Origin: Scylla paramamosain
Lineage: Eukaryota > Arthropoda > Malacostraca > Decapoda > Portunidae
DNA length: 64,000 nt
Direction of reading: 5' to 3'
Assembly (NCBI RefSeq): GCF_035594125.1
Contig: NC_087152.1
Location: 14,297,001 to 14,361,000 of the forward strand
The notes beneath the pieces were generated by a model. That model had not been told where the DNA came from, searched no databases, and saw nothing but the letters and a program-made list of their open reading frames with translations. A program made the translations under genes and the position numbers. Of this stretch, positions 52,960 through 64,000 are shown piece by piece. The first letter of the stretch is position 1; each line of letters starts with the position of its first letter.

Positions 52960-53310
52960 TCACCACTGAATGACGAAGGAATGAAGGCTGTCTGATGTCT
53001 GCGGTACACGGGGTGGGGTACAAGAGATGATAATGTGAAGTACTTGTGAGTCAAAACTTAACATGAAAGGGAAGCTACGGTACACGGGATAGATTACGAG
53101 TGAGAAAACGTGAAGTACCTGAGAGTTTAGAACAGTAGTGAGTGACGAAGGGGGGAAGGCACGGATTGATGTCTGTAATACGCGGGATGGAGTACGAGCG
53201 ATGGTGACGTGAAGTATTTCAGAGTTAAGAACGTAATGTGAGAGGGAAGCTGCGGTACGGTACACGGGATGCGACTGAGGAAAGATAGCGTGAAGTACTT
53301 GTGAACTAAG
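52960..53310 (+). repeat. Minisatellite with alternating A-B units (higher-order structure)
   Basis: The ~75-95-bp unit (ggtacacgggatggagtacg, agcgatgataacgtgaagta, cttgtgagttaagaac) occurs four times. Copies 1 and 3 carry gacgaaggaatgaaggc and gatgtctg. Copies 2 and 4 carry gagagggaagctgcgg instead. The order is A-B-A-B. Confidence 0.78.
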
Positions 53311-53502
53311 AACATTAGAACATAAAAAACCGTCAGAAGTCATCAGGCCTACGCAAGCTGTCAAAATACGATCTCAGTTCATCAGTTTATTAGAGTTACT
53401 CCTGAAAAAAAAAAAAAAAATGTAACACGGCTTCTGAAACCTATAGCAACTACTATTTCCACTTATCCTCATCCGTAAATTTCTCTAATCTTATAGTTCG
53501 GT
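53302..53502 (-). mobile_element. LINE-tail-like dispersed repeat (copy F, degraded)
   Basis: Starts gaacattagaacataaaaaa and continues cagaagtcatcaggcctacg. After a poly-A it continues as tatttccacttatcctcatc and cgtaaatttctctaatctta. This is the minus-strand order of the 19.3-kb copy. Confidence 0.6.
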
Positions 53503-53689
53503 GTTGCAAGGTGGCAGTCAGTACGGGGAGTCACAGTGAGGAGGACGCGACCATCACAGCCACGCCTCTCCTCAGGGACTGGAATGGTTCACAGGGACCC
53601 GTAAAGCAATTTGAAGACGTGAAGTATGAACATAGGAACGTAAGGGACGCTCCGAGAACCCATCAAGTCTATTCATGGCAGTCCCTTTA

Positions 53690-53691
<2 letters not shown>
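53503..53691. mobile_element. Possible second piece of the LINE-tail-like repeat
   Basis: Contains tgaacataggaacgtaaggg, acccatcaagtctattcatg and gcagtccctttatg, which match the start of copy F. The interior (53510-53600) is CpG-rich and unassigned. Confidence 0.4.

Positions 53692-53785
<94 letters not shown>
53692..53785. repeat. (GA)n microsatellite
   Basis: About 46 GA units with a GAGGA slip. Confidence 0.97.
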
Positions 53786-53788
<3 letters not shown>

Positions 53789-53873
53789 ACTTACTTGCCC
53801 ACTTACGTACATAATATCCTTAGCTATTCACTTATCTAATCTTCCGTTGCGATCACGACTAACTGTATTGGCC

Positions 53874-53932
53874 TTTGTTGTTGTTGTTGTTGTTGTTGTT
53901 GCTGTTGTTGTTGCTGTTGTTGCTCTTGCTGT
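53874..53932. repeat. (TTG)n microsatellite
   Basis: About 18 TTG units with CTG variants. Confidence 0.95.
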
Positions 53933-54221
53933 ACTTATTGTATCCTTCATTTTTTTATTTTACTTTCTTACTTTATATTATTATCTTTTCATAGTTTGAG
54001 TTTCTTAGTTGGAGTCGGAGGAAGAAGGGGGAGGGAGTGAAGGAAAACGGGGGTACATTGGCTGGTAGTGGCGGTGGAAATATATTAGGTAAGTAAGTCC
54101 CCACCTCGATCTGGTATCGCTGCGGCCTTCATATTTTGCTCACCAGAAACAGTTATCGTTATTGGCGCTAACATAACAGTCGCTCTTCTTCGATACCCCA
54201 AGATTCTTTATGCCGGCCCGG

Positions 54222-54337
<116 letters not shown>

Positions 54338-54559
54338 CAGACACACATACACATATCCCCCTCTTATACGCACCCAAACACACAGGAAAGCGAGACAGAC
54401 AGACGGGTTTGACCAAGGAGGACACTCACGCACTCATTCACCCATCCACAAATATCGCCCTCACCCACTAAACACACACCCACACCTCCCCACCCAGTAC
54501 CCCAAACACCCCACATCACACACCCAATCACCCCCCAAAAAAATCCACAATCCCCATCC

Positions 54560-55294
<735 letters not shown>

Positions 55295-55364
<70 letters not shown>

Positions 55365-55420
55365 GTTGTCTCTTTGTCTCTCTGTTTCTCTGTCTTTTCT
55401 TTTTGTCTTTCTCTGTTTCC

Positions 55421-55490
<70 letters not shown>
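55295..55490. repeat. (GT)n then (CT)n microsatellites
   Basis: GT 55295-55363, a 60-base TCTTTGT/CTGT-rich transition, then CT 55423-55490. The transition sequence shows how one motif grades into the other. Confidence 0.96.
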
Positions 55491-55491
<1 letters not shown>

Positions 55492-55735
55492 GTAGTTATG
55501 CCAATAAGGAAAATGACCAATGAAGAAAAAAGTCGAGAAGAAAAATATACACGAATAAATTACCCAAAGGAAAAAAAAAAAACAGGAAAAAAAGCAAAGG
55601 GAAAATAAATGTCCAAAGGGGTGAGGGGAAAATATAATAATCATGGTGTATTCTCGCTTCTGGCAAGGGAAACCATTATAATCTCTTTTACTTACCCAGA
55701 GTGATGGTTCTTCCTTGGCCTTTGAACCCCCCACT
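55491..55735. other. No gene recognised
   Basis: Unique-looking sequence. Confidence 0.4.
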
Positions 55736-55800
55736 CCTCCTCCTCCTCCTCCTCTTCCTTTTCCTTCTCCTCCTCCTCCTCCTCCTCCTCGTCCTCAGTG
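55736..55800. repeat. (CTC)n/(CTT)n microsatellite
   Basis: About 20 CTC-type trimers with CTT interruptions. Confidence 0.93.
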
Positions 55801-55895
55801 TATCTTTCCGCCCTGGTGGTGGTGATGGAGGTAGTGAATCTGACATATGATTAAAACGCGCCTTTCATCTCGGTGTGGGTGGAGGAACTTAACGA

Positions 55896-56042
55896 AAGGT
55901 GGTTGGTGGTGGTGGTGGTGGTGTGTTTTTTTTGTTGTTGTTTATGTTCTTGTGTTGTTTCTTGGTGGTTTTTCTTTTCTTTTTCTTTTTCTTTTTTTTT
56001 GTTGTCCTTTGTCTCATTGTTGTTGCTGTTGTTGTTAGGTTA

Positions 56043-56073
<31 letters not shown>

Positions 56074-56228
56074 TGCTGTTCTTGTAATTGTTCTTCTTGT
56101 ACTTCCTCTTCTTCCTCCACTTCTTCCTCCTTCTGTTTTTCCTTTGTATGCCTCCTCCTCCTCCTCCTCCTCCTCCTCCTCCTCCTCCTCCTCCTCCTCC
56201 TCCTCCTCCTCCTCCTCCTCCTCCTCCT
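55896..56228. repeat. Chain of trinucleotide runs: (GGT)n, (GTT)n, (CTT)n, (CCT)n
   Basis: GGT at 55900-55925, GTT-rich to 56070, CTT-rich to 56140, then about 26 CCT units (56149-56228). Frames across it (poly-V, poly-L, poly-P, poly-S) are artefacts. Confidence 0.93.
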
Positions 56229-56594
56229 TGCATTTATCACTTTCTTTCCATTCTCTCCTTCCTCTCTCTCTCTCTCTCTCTCTCTATTCCTTTCCATCCC
56301 TTTCCTTTCTTTACACTGCTTTTCCCTTATCTTTCCTTCCCCTTCTTTTGTATCTGCACCACCAACATCACCACTACCACCACTATCACCACCACAACCA
56401 TCGCCTTCCGCGCCAGCACCGCCTTGAGAGTTGTCAGACACGTCCACCTCACGTCTGAGGTTGGCGGGTGCACGCTCCTCAGCTTCTTTCATGTGCCTTA
56501 ATTGCTACAGGACGCAGTTAGTGAATGTTTTGCCTCCCACTTCAACATGAACTCGGGCGTGCTGAAGCTGTGGAGTCGTTCAGGTTGTGGTGTG
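56229..56594. other. No gene recognised
   Basis: A short CT run at 56264-56285, CAC-rich at 56355-56405, then a CpG-containing stretch to 56580. No exon supported. Confidence 0.4.
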
Positions 56595-56628
56595 TTTTAT
56601 TTATTTTATTTTATTTTATTTTATTTTA

Positions 56629-56660
<32 letters not shown>
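56595..56660. repeat. (TTTTA)n/(TTTA)n microsatellite
   Basis: About eight TTTTA units then TTTA units. Confidence 0.95.
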
Positions 56661-56709
56661 TTTTGTTTTGGGTGGGGGTGTGGTGTGTAGTTAGTGGTTT
56701 TGCTCGTAG

Positions 56710-56832
<123 letters not shown>

Positions 56833-56984
56833 CTGACGCCAATACACTGAATGAAGAAGACAGAAAGGTTTACGTAAAGTGTTTTTAATAGAAACTACTA
56901 CCACTACTACTACTACTAACTACTACCACCACTACTAATTCACTCATCAGTATCTCCTACCCAGCAATTCCAGACCACTCCACG

Positions 56985-57240
56985 CAGTCAAACTTATCTT
57001 CCTCTTTCTCTCTCTTTTCTCTTTCTTACTCGTATTTTATCCAGCCATCTGTCTACCGTGCTGTTCTTTACCATCCCCACACAAGAATGGCTTCGTAGAT
57101 CTCTCTCTATGCAACCAAACTTCTTATACCTCTCTCATCTCATCTCTCATCTCTTTCTTACTTGTACCTTATCCAGCCATTCATCTACTCCTGTGCCTTT
57201 CTTTACCCTCCCTCACAAAAGGCTCCTTAGATCTTGAGCA
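56985..57240 (+). repeat. ~136-bp tandem duplication, two copies
   Basis: The blocks ctctttcttactcgtatttt, atccagccatctgtctaccg, ttctttaccatccccacaca and ggcttcgtagatc recur at 57150-57233 with changes. Confidence 0.75.
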
Positions 57241-57381
57241 TCAGACAGGCGCCACAAAAACCAATCGTATGGAAGACTCGCTGACAGGGGCTTCCTCTCT
57301 CATCGTCCTTCTGTTGACGTTTGGGCTGCCGAAGAAAGGCCAAGCTTGGATACACACCCTCGCTCCTCCCAGCTTGTCGTC

Positions 57382-57382
<1 letters not shown>

Positions 57383-57460
<78 letters not shown>
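57383..57460. repeat. (GA)n microsatellite
   Basis: About 39 GA units. Confidence 0.98.
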
Positions 57461-57462
<2 letters not shown>

Positions 57463-57771
57463 GAGGGGCGGGGAAATTTGGTCGAGGATGACACAGGGAG
57501 ATCTCTGGTAATGCTTTCTCATATTGTTGGTTGTTTTGTTGTTTTGTTGTTTTGTTTATGTTCCTGAGCTGTTGTCAACTAGAGGTGTGTTTATACTAAC
57601 TGTAGATCCCTTAGTCTACAATCAGTCCTCCTTGCCTTTCTCCCCGAGTTAAGGAGTGATGGGTGTGGGTGAATCTTCGCCTTTGCTATCCCCAAGCCTC
57701 TTTACATAGGACAGTGCATGTAGCCTATCACCCTCGCCTTTACGTAATATCAGTTTTCTGTCACGTTGGAG

Positions 57772-57809
<38 letters not shown>

Positions 57810-58180
57810 CATAAGAGCGAACAATATTAATCTAAGTGTTCATTCTTCCTTTGTGTTCCTTTGCGTTCCTTTTGTGCTCCTCCGCCAGCCAGACCACCAC
57901 TGCGGCTGGCAGCTCCACACAACCACACCACGTTTCGTAATCGGGGAAAGCGGATGATTGCTAACGGTGAAGTATTTCCTGACCTGAGGCAATATCGATT
58001 CTTTTTTATTTACCCTTTTTTCTCTTTATTATTTTCTTCTATTTCATTTTACTTCTTGTGCGTGTGCGTCCCCCTGCTACGTAACTCGGCTTTCCCTGTC
58101 GCGGCCGTGGATAGATACAATGTCCTGAGGGCGAGGTATAGTATAGATCTTGGCTGGGAGCGAGGGCTCAGCTGGCGAGA
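57461..58180. other. No gene recognised; short (CA)n at 57775
   Basis: Unique-looking sequence with (CA)n at 57775-57804 and (TTTTG)n near 57530-57555. A CpG-containing stretch at 57880-57950 has no supported function. Confidence 0.4.
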
Positions 58181-58184
58181 TGTG

Positions 58185-59605
58185 GTGAATACTCGGCAAC
58201 GTGCGTCGGTCACCCACAGTTCACACGTCCGCTGAAGGAAGAGAAGAGATTTAGGACTGAATAGAGGTGAACAGGGAGAGAATAGATAGTGTGAGATGTG
58301 ATTAAATGAGCTGAGTAACCGAGCACGTTGCATCGGTCACCCACATTTCACGCCTCTGCTGAAGGAAGAGGAGGTACGAGTAGAGAGAGAATTAAGACTG
58401 AAAAGAGGTGAATAGGAAGAGAATAGAGAGTGTGAAATGTGATCAGATATGCAAAGTAACCAAGTACGTTGCGTCGGTCACCCACACTTCTACTGGCTGT
58501 ATACAGTAGAAGGAGAAGATACGAGGAGAAATTTAAGACTGAAAAGAGATGCATAGGGAGAGAATAGACAGTGTCACATGTAACTTAATGTGATGAATAA
58601 CAGAGAACATTGCACCGGCCTCCCACAGTCAACAGTCCACACCTCTGCTGGGCGTATACCACTGGGAGGGAGGATACGAGGAGAGAGTTATGAGTGAAAA
58701 GAGGCAAATAAGGAGAAAATAGACAGTGTGAGATGTACTCGTAGTTTAATGTGATAAATACCAGAGAACATTGCATCAGCCTCCTACAGTCCACAGTCTG
58801 CTCTGCGTGCCTTACCGCTGGGAGACGAGGAGTTCCTAGCTAAGATAAATGGAGGAATGGAAAGTGTTGCATAGGTAGAATATAATAAACGGTGTGAGAT
58901 ATGATTAAGTGTGATGAATATTCGACTAGCATTGCGCCGGTCAAATACGGACAGTCCACACCCTCCGCTGGCTGTGACGCTGGAAGAGGAGGAGGAGGAG
59001 GAGGAGGAGGAGGAGTTGCTAGCTAAGATAAATGGTGGATTGGAAAATGTTGCATAGGGAGATTTTAAATGATGCGAGATTATGAATACCTGAGGAACTT
59101 ACACTTGATCATCCACACCTCTGCTAGGCGTACTGGTAAAGCGGAGGTGCAAGGAGACCGGGCTAGACATGGAGGAAAGAGGAGAGAGAGGGAGGGATAA
59201 GCACTGGGATGATTGGGGATTGAGAAGAAGAGATGGAGGAACTGAAAAAAAAAGGATGGTTAGAAGGAAAAGAGTAGATGGAGGAATAAGCACTAGGGTG
59301 GTTGGGGAGAAAGAAGAGAATAGGGAAGGGAAGAAGAGGAGAGGCAGGGATGATGAATAAAAAGAGGTGAAGTAGAGAGAGAAAATAAACAGTGTGAGAT
59401 GTGATCGAATGTAGGAGAAGGAGAAGAGGAGATGGAGGAATAAGCACTGCGGTGATTGAAGAGGAGAGGGAAGGGAAGGAGAAGAGGAGAGGGAGGGGTG
59501 AGGAATAAAAAAAAAAAAAAGGTGAAATAGAGAGAAAATAAACAGTGCGGCATGTGATTGAATGTGATGAGTACCCCTAGTAATGATGCATCGCTCACCC
59601 ACAAA
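58185..59605 (+). repeat. Minisatellite array, ~125-165-bp unit, ~8-9 diverged copies
   Basis: Units share cgttgcatcggtcacccaca, gtccacacctctgctggctg, aagactgaaaagaggtgaat, agggagagaatagacagtgt and gagatgtgattaaatgtgat. Clear starts are near 58198, 58325, 58466, 58607, 58768 and 58928; later copies (59100-59605) are longer and purine-rich. A (GAG)n run has grown in one unit near 58985-59013. Confidence 0.82.
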
Positions 59606-59906
59606 TGTACTGGAAACGCAAGAAAAGCAATATGAATGTTCTCAGCTTGAATTTATTATCATTTTTTTTCATTATTATCACTACTTGCTTTTATACAGTA
59701 CATACATGTGAGGCATACACAGGTAGAATTTAAGGTAAAATTAAGATCAGAGGTGAGGCAGCAACGTCGTTAAAGGTGACGTAGATTGCAAAAAAAGAAC
59801 TAATAAGAGATAAAACAAAAATAAAGAAGGAGAAGTGGAGAGAGAGATGCAATAATGATGACGGAGGAAAAGAGAAACATGGAGGAAAAAACGATGCATT
59901 GCGGGA

Positions 59907-59910
<4 letters not shown>
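59606..59910. other. No gene recognised
   Basis: AT- and purine-rich flank. Confidence 0.45.

Positions 59911-59996
<86 letters not shown>
59911..59996. repeat. (GA)n microsatellite
   Basis: About 43 GA units. Confidence 0.98.
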
Positions 59997-59997
<1 letters not shown>

Positions 59998-60410
59998 ATC
60001 AGAAAGAAAGCAGACGTGAGAAATGAAGTAAAAGAAGACGAAGAAGAGATTAGACAAGGAAAAATTGATGCAACAGAAAACACGGGGGAGGAAGATGTAC
60101 AAAGAGAGGAAAAGATAAGAGACGGGAAAAAAAAAATAGTAAAAGAGCGAATGTGTGAGGCGGGGTTGAAGAAAATGAAAGGAGAAGGAGGAGGAGGAGG
60201 AGGAGGAAGAAGAGGAAGAGAAGGAGGAGAGGGAGGGGGAGGGAGAGGTGCAAGAGGAGGAAGAGGAGGAGTTGGAGGAGGAGAAAAAGAAACACACGAA
60301 GAAAAATATAAATGAAACAGGAGAAAGAAGAGATAATCAAACATAGAAAGTGAGAAGAGAAGAAAAGAAAAACGAACTGGAAATTAAAATAGAAGATACG
60401 AGAGAAAGAG
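59997..60410. repeat. Purine-rich low-complexity region with (GGA)n
   Basis: Almost all A/G on plus, with GGA/GGAGGA-rich blocks at 60180-60285. The 138-codon plus frame is a product of this composition. Confidence 0.8.
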
Positions 60411-60676
<266 letters not shown>

Positions 60677-62105
60677 CCATATGCTGAAACGCTTCTGCCT
60701 GCACCCTTACTACTTTCCAAAGGCTCTAGTTGAAGCTACACTGGTTTCTAAGGGTGTTTTTTTTACGGTTCTAGTGACGGAAACACTCTTGAGAACCCGG
60801 GTAATTATCTCTGTGGTCTTTGAAAATAGGCGTGGTGAAGTGGTTTGGGATTTGAAGGATGTTTTTGTGGTTTTGGTGATTTATTAACAAGATTTCTTTA
60901 ATATTGATAGGAAGAACAGCCTCGAGAACCCGGTCTTTGAAAATAGTCGTCGTGGTAAAGTAACTCAGGTTTTTAAGTGTGTTTTTTTAATGGTTCTATT
61001 GACACATTAGCAAGATTTCTACATTATTAAAAGCAGAAACAGTTTTGAGAACTCGGATAATCTTCTCTGTGGCCTTTGAAATGGTAGTGATGAAGTGAAT
61101 CAGGTTTCTAAGTGTGTTTTTTCTTTACGTTTCTGTTGACAGATTAACATGATTTCTACATTATTAAAAGAAGAAACAGTCTTGAGAACCGGGGTAATCT
61201 TCTTTGGCCATTGAAAATAGTCGCGGTGGAGTGGTACAGGTTTTTGAGAGTGTTTTTACGATTCTAGTGACTGATTAATAAGCTTTCTACATTATTAAAA
61301 GCAAAGTATTGAGAACCCGACGAATCTTCTCTGTGGCGTTTGAAAATATTAGTGGTGAAGTGGTACAAGGTTTAAAAGATGTTTTTACAGTTCTAGAGAC
61401 AAACCAACAAACTTCCTACACTATTAAAAACAAAACCTGTCTTGAGAACCCAGCTTATCTTCTCTGTGGCCTTTGAAATACGCGTGGTGAATTGATGGAT
61501 TTTTGAGGATGTTTTTACGGTTCCAGCGACTGATTAATAAGATTTCTACATTACTGATAGGACAAACAGTCTTGAGAACCTGGTCAATCATCTTTCTGGC
61601 CTTTGAAAACAGTCGTGGTGGAGTGACACGGGTTTTTAAGGGTGTCTTTTCTGGTTTTGATGACTGTTTAATAGACTTTCTACATTATTAAAAGCAAAAA
61701 ACTGTATTGAGAATCTGGCTAATCTTCTCTGTGGCCTTTGGAATTAATCATGGTGAAGTGACGGATTTTTGAGGTTCTATTGACTAATTAACAAAATTTC
61801 TACGTTATCATAAGCAGAAACAGTCTTGCTAACTCGGCTAATCTTCTAGTGACTGTTTAATAAGCTTTCTACATTATAAAAAGCAAAAACTGTATCGAAA
61901 ACCCTGCTAACCTTCTTTGTGGCCTTTGAAAATAGCCGTGGTGAAGTGACTCAGGATTTTAAGTATATTTTTTTTACGGTTCTATTGACAGATTAACAAG
62001 ATTTCTACATTAACAAAAGGGCAAACAGTCTTGAGAACCCGACCAATCATCTTCGTGGCCTTTGAAAACAGTCGTGGTGAGAGAGCAGAGCGTTGCAGAA
62101 TACGG
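60677..62105 (+). mobile_element. Terminal-inverted-repeat element with ~10 internal ~130-bp units (1.43 kb)
   Basis: The left end ccatatgctgaaacgcttct and right end gagcgttgcagaatacgg are imperfect inverses. After the family's left arm (tactttccaaaggctctagt, tgaagctacactggtttct), the module aacaagatttctacattatt, cagtcttgagaacccggcta, atcttctctgtggcctttga and gtgacggttctagtgactg repeats about ten times at 118-138-bp spacing. One unit (about 61792-61860) is internally deleted. No protein is encoded. The last module ends in the family's gtggtgagagagc and the right end. Confidence 0.88.
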
Positions 62106-62279
62106 GGCTGAGACTCCGAGGAACCAGTGGCAAAGTTTGGACCATCGCGGAAGACGTTACTCGGTGCTCGCCTCCCGCCGCCGCCCGCCGGAGGAAGCCC
62201 GTCAGACGCTTTATAATTGGTTGTCCCATGAACCCTGCAGCTCGCTTCCCTCCTTAACTTAAGCTTCCTCAGGCTGGGT
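62106..62279. other. CpG-rich flank, unassigned
   Basis: Contains gtgctcgcctcccgccgccg and a ctttataattgg step. It could be a small CpG-rich promoter, but no coding exon follows on either strand within view. Confidence 0.3.
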
Positions 62280-62413
62280 CAGGTTGTCTTTCTCCTTCCG
62301 TCCATTGTTCATCGTCCCTCGTCCCTCCTGTGGTCTTTTCCCTATTCTTCCTGGCTTCCTTTTCTTTTTTTTTTCTTTATATGGGTTTTACGTCTGTTAT
62401 TCTTTGCTCTCTA

Positions 62414-62494
<81 letters not shown>

Positions 62495-62597
62495 CTCCGT
62501 GTTTTCTTTTTTCTTCCTGTTTTTTTTTTTTTAACCAGCTTTTTTTTTTGGGTTCCTTCGTTTTCTTTGCCATTCTTTGCCTCGTATGATCTTGCTC

Positions 62598-62674
<77 letters not shown>

Positions 62675-64000
62675 ATGTCCTTTTTCTCTATTCTTTCTGT
62701 CTTATGTTTGTTTTTTTTTTCATCCATACAGGTTTTCCTTACTTACCTTGCCTGCTTTACTTGGTTTTCGGTCCTGTGTAGGTCAGCCATTCTTTTGCTT
62801 CTTTCTAGGGTCCCGCTCTCTGCTTTTTCTTTTTTCTCTCTGTAGCATGTTCTTTCCTCTCTGCTTCCTCGTTTCCTTTCCTTAGCATTTTTTGCTTGGT
62901 CAGATTTTGCTCTTGTCTTTGTCTGTCATTCTTTGCATCGTTTTAGTTTACTTGTAGTTCTTTCAAGGTCTTTTTCTCTGTTTTTTTTTTCTCTTTCTAT
63001 CTCCCATATTCTTATTTCTGTGGTTCTTCATTTTTTTTTTGTCGACTCATTTTTTTTTTTATTTAGTTTCCTCCTGTCGATCTTTCCCTCATTGTAGTGA
63101 AGTTCTCTTATTGCCTTGTTCTCTGTATTCTTTTTTTTTTTCCTTCTATGTTCTTTTTTTCTCTATATTTCCTTGCTTCCTTTTCCTAAGCGCATTTTCG
63201 TTAATCAGTTTTTTATTTCTGTCTTTCGCCTGTCATTCTTTGTCACATTGTAATATAGTTCTCTTAAAGTCTTGCTCTCTTTTTTTCTCTTTTTTTTTAT
63301 TCTCTTCCTATGTTCTTTTCCTCTCTGCTTCCTCGCTTCTTTATCCGCAGCGTTTTTTGCTTAATTAATTTTCACTTCTGTCTCTGTCATTCTTTGCTTC
63401 GTTCTTTCAAAGTTGTGCTTTTTCTCTTTTTTTCCTCTTATGTTCTTTCCTCTCTCCTTCCTCACTGCTTTCTTTTCCTCAGCATTTTTTTTTTTATTTT
63501 GCTTATTTAATTTTCACTTCTGTCTCTGTCTGTCACTCCTTTGCCTCGTTTTAATAATTTAATTGTTCTCCATCTTCAGTTTTTTTTTTCTCCTCGTTTC
63601 TTTTCTTTACCTCCTCGCTTTCACTTCTGACCAATTTTTTGTTCTTTTTTCCCACTTCCGCTACTGTCTATCATCCTTTGCTTCGCTGTAGTAGTATATT
63701 GCTCTCCATTTATTTATTTTCTTTTCCTCCCATGCTTTTTTTTTTCCTCTCTCTTTGCCTCGTCGCTTTCATTCCCTACCGATTTTTTGTTCCTTTTTTT
63801 TTTCCACTTCCGTTCCTGTCTGTTATCCTTTCCATCGCTGTAGTGGACTTATACCTGCGTCTGCTCCACTTTTTTTTTTTTTCCCGCCACTTCCTCGTCT
63901 CATGTTCTTCCCCCCCTGTCCTTCTTCCTCGCTTCCTGTTCATGTCGTTTTGGTTCCTCATTTTCTTTATTTTCTTTCTTTTTTTTTTTTCCCTCGTACT
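62280..64000 (+). repeat. Local pyrimidine-rich tandem array, ~130-180-bp unit, ~9 copies, with two (CT)n tracts
   Basis: Units share tgttctttcctctctgcttc, ctcgcttcctttcctcagc, tttttgcttaatcagttttc, acttctgtctttgtctgtca, ttctttgcctcgttttagta and gttctctcaaagtcttgctc. Readable starts are near 62840, 63150, 63310, 63440, 63600, 63735 and 63905. CT tracts at 62416-62492 and 62601-62672 sit at the ttgctctctctt step. The array runs off the right edge. All open frames here are array products. Confidence 0.78.

Overview
This window is animal nuclear DNA, most likely from a decapod crustacean and perhaps a brachyuran crab. The evidence is (i) spliced exons of an animal phospholipase C-gamma gene at the left edge, (ii) relics of two non-LTR retrotransposons whose protein motifs resemble elements I associate with crab and other decapod genomes, and (iii) an extreme load of GA/CT, TA, CA/GT, AAG, CTT and GATA microsatellites. 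The species assignment is inference.

Layout. Bases 1-1.8 kb hold the 5' end of a PLC-gamma gene on the minus strand: three coding exons (complement 1578-1746, 1069-1221 and 267-405) with good splice sites and consistent phases. They encode most of the N-terminal PH domain, and the gene continues off the left edge. Its leader is followed upstream by a 150-bp GA tract. From about 2 kb to 64 kb I recognise no intact protein-coding gene. The long open frames there are translated microsatellites (poly-SL, poly-RE, poly-YI, poly-TH, poly-CV) or retrotransposon debris.

The rest is a patchwork of repeats. A broken jockey-like LINE fragment lies at 11.46-12.64 kb (minus) and a second reverse-transcriptase relic at 8.72-9.48 kb (minus). 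Several copies of a LINE-tail-like sequence lie near 3.4, 15.1, 19.4, 26.3-26.9 and 53.4 kb. A family of elements with imperfect terminal inverted repeats (about CC-TATTCTGAAACGCTTC) occurs at 15.6, 17.0, 28.2, 28.96 and 60.7 kb, with eroded relatives elsewhere. Most of the remaining space is filled by separate local tandem arrays, each with its own 24-310 bp unit in 2-10 diverged copies, into which long pure dinucleotide tracts are set.

The main biological points are structural. The terminal-inverted-repeat family carries an internal ~130-bp unit present once, once, three times and about ten times in four copies. In several arrays a long GA/CT tract sits exactly where sister units have only a short TCTCTC or GAGAG seed, so microsatellite birth can be read directly. 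Other items worth attention are a near-perfect 29-bp-stem hairpin at 46.3 kb, a ~0.95-kb pure-purine block at 51.1-52.0 kb, giant GA/CT inverted repeats, a tandem 3' splice site in PLC-gamma intron 1, and three unassigned coding-like or promoter-like segments at 11.0-11.4, 45.9-46.2 and 52.4-52.9 kb. No tRNA, rRNA or CRISPR array was seen. All coordinates were read by eye, and array edges are accurate to roughly ten bases.
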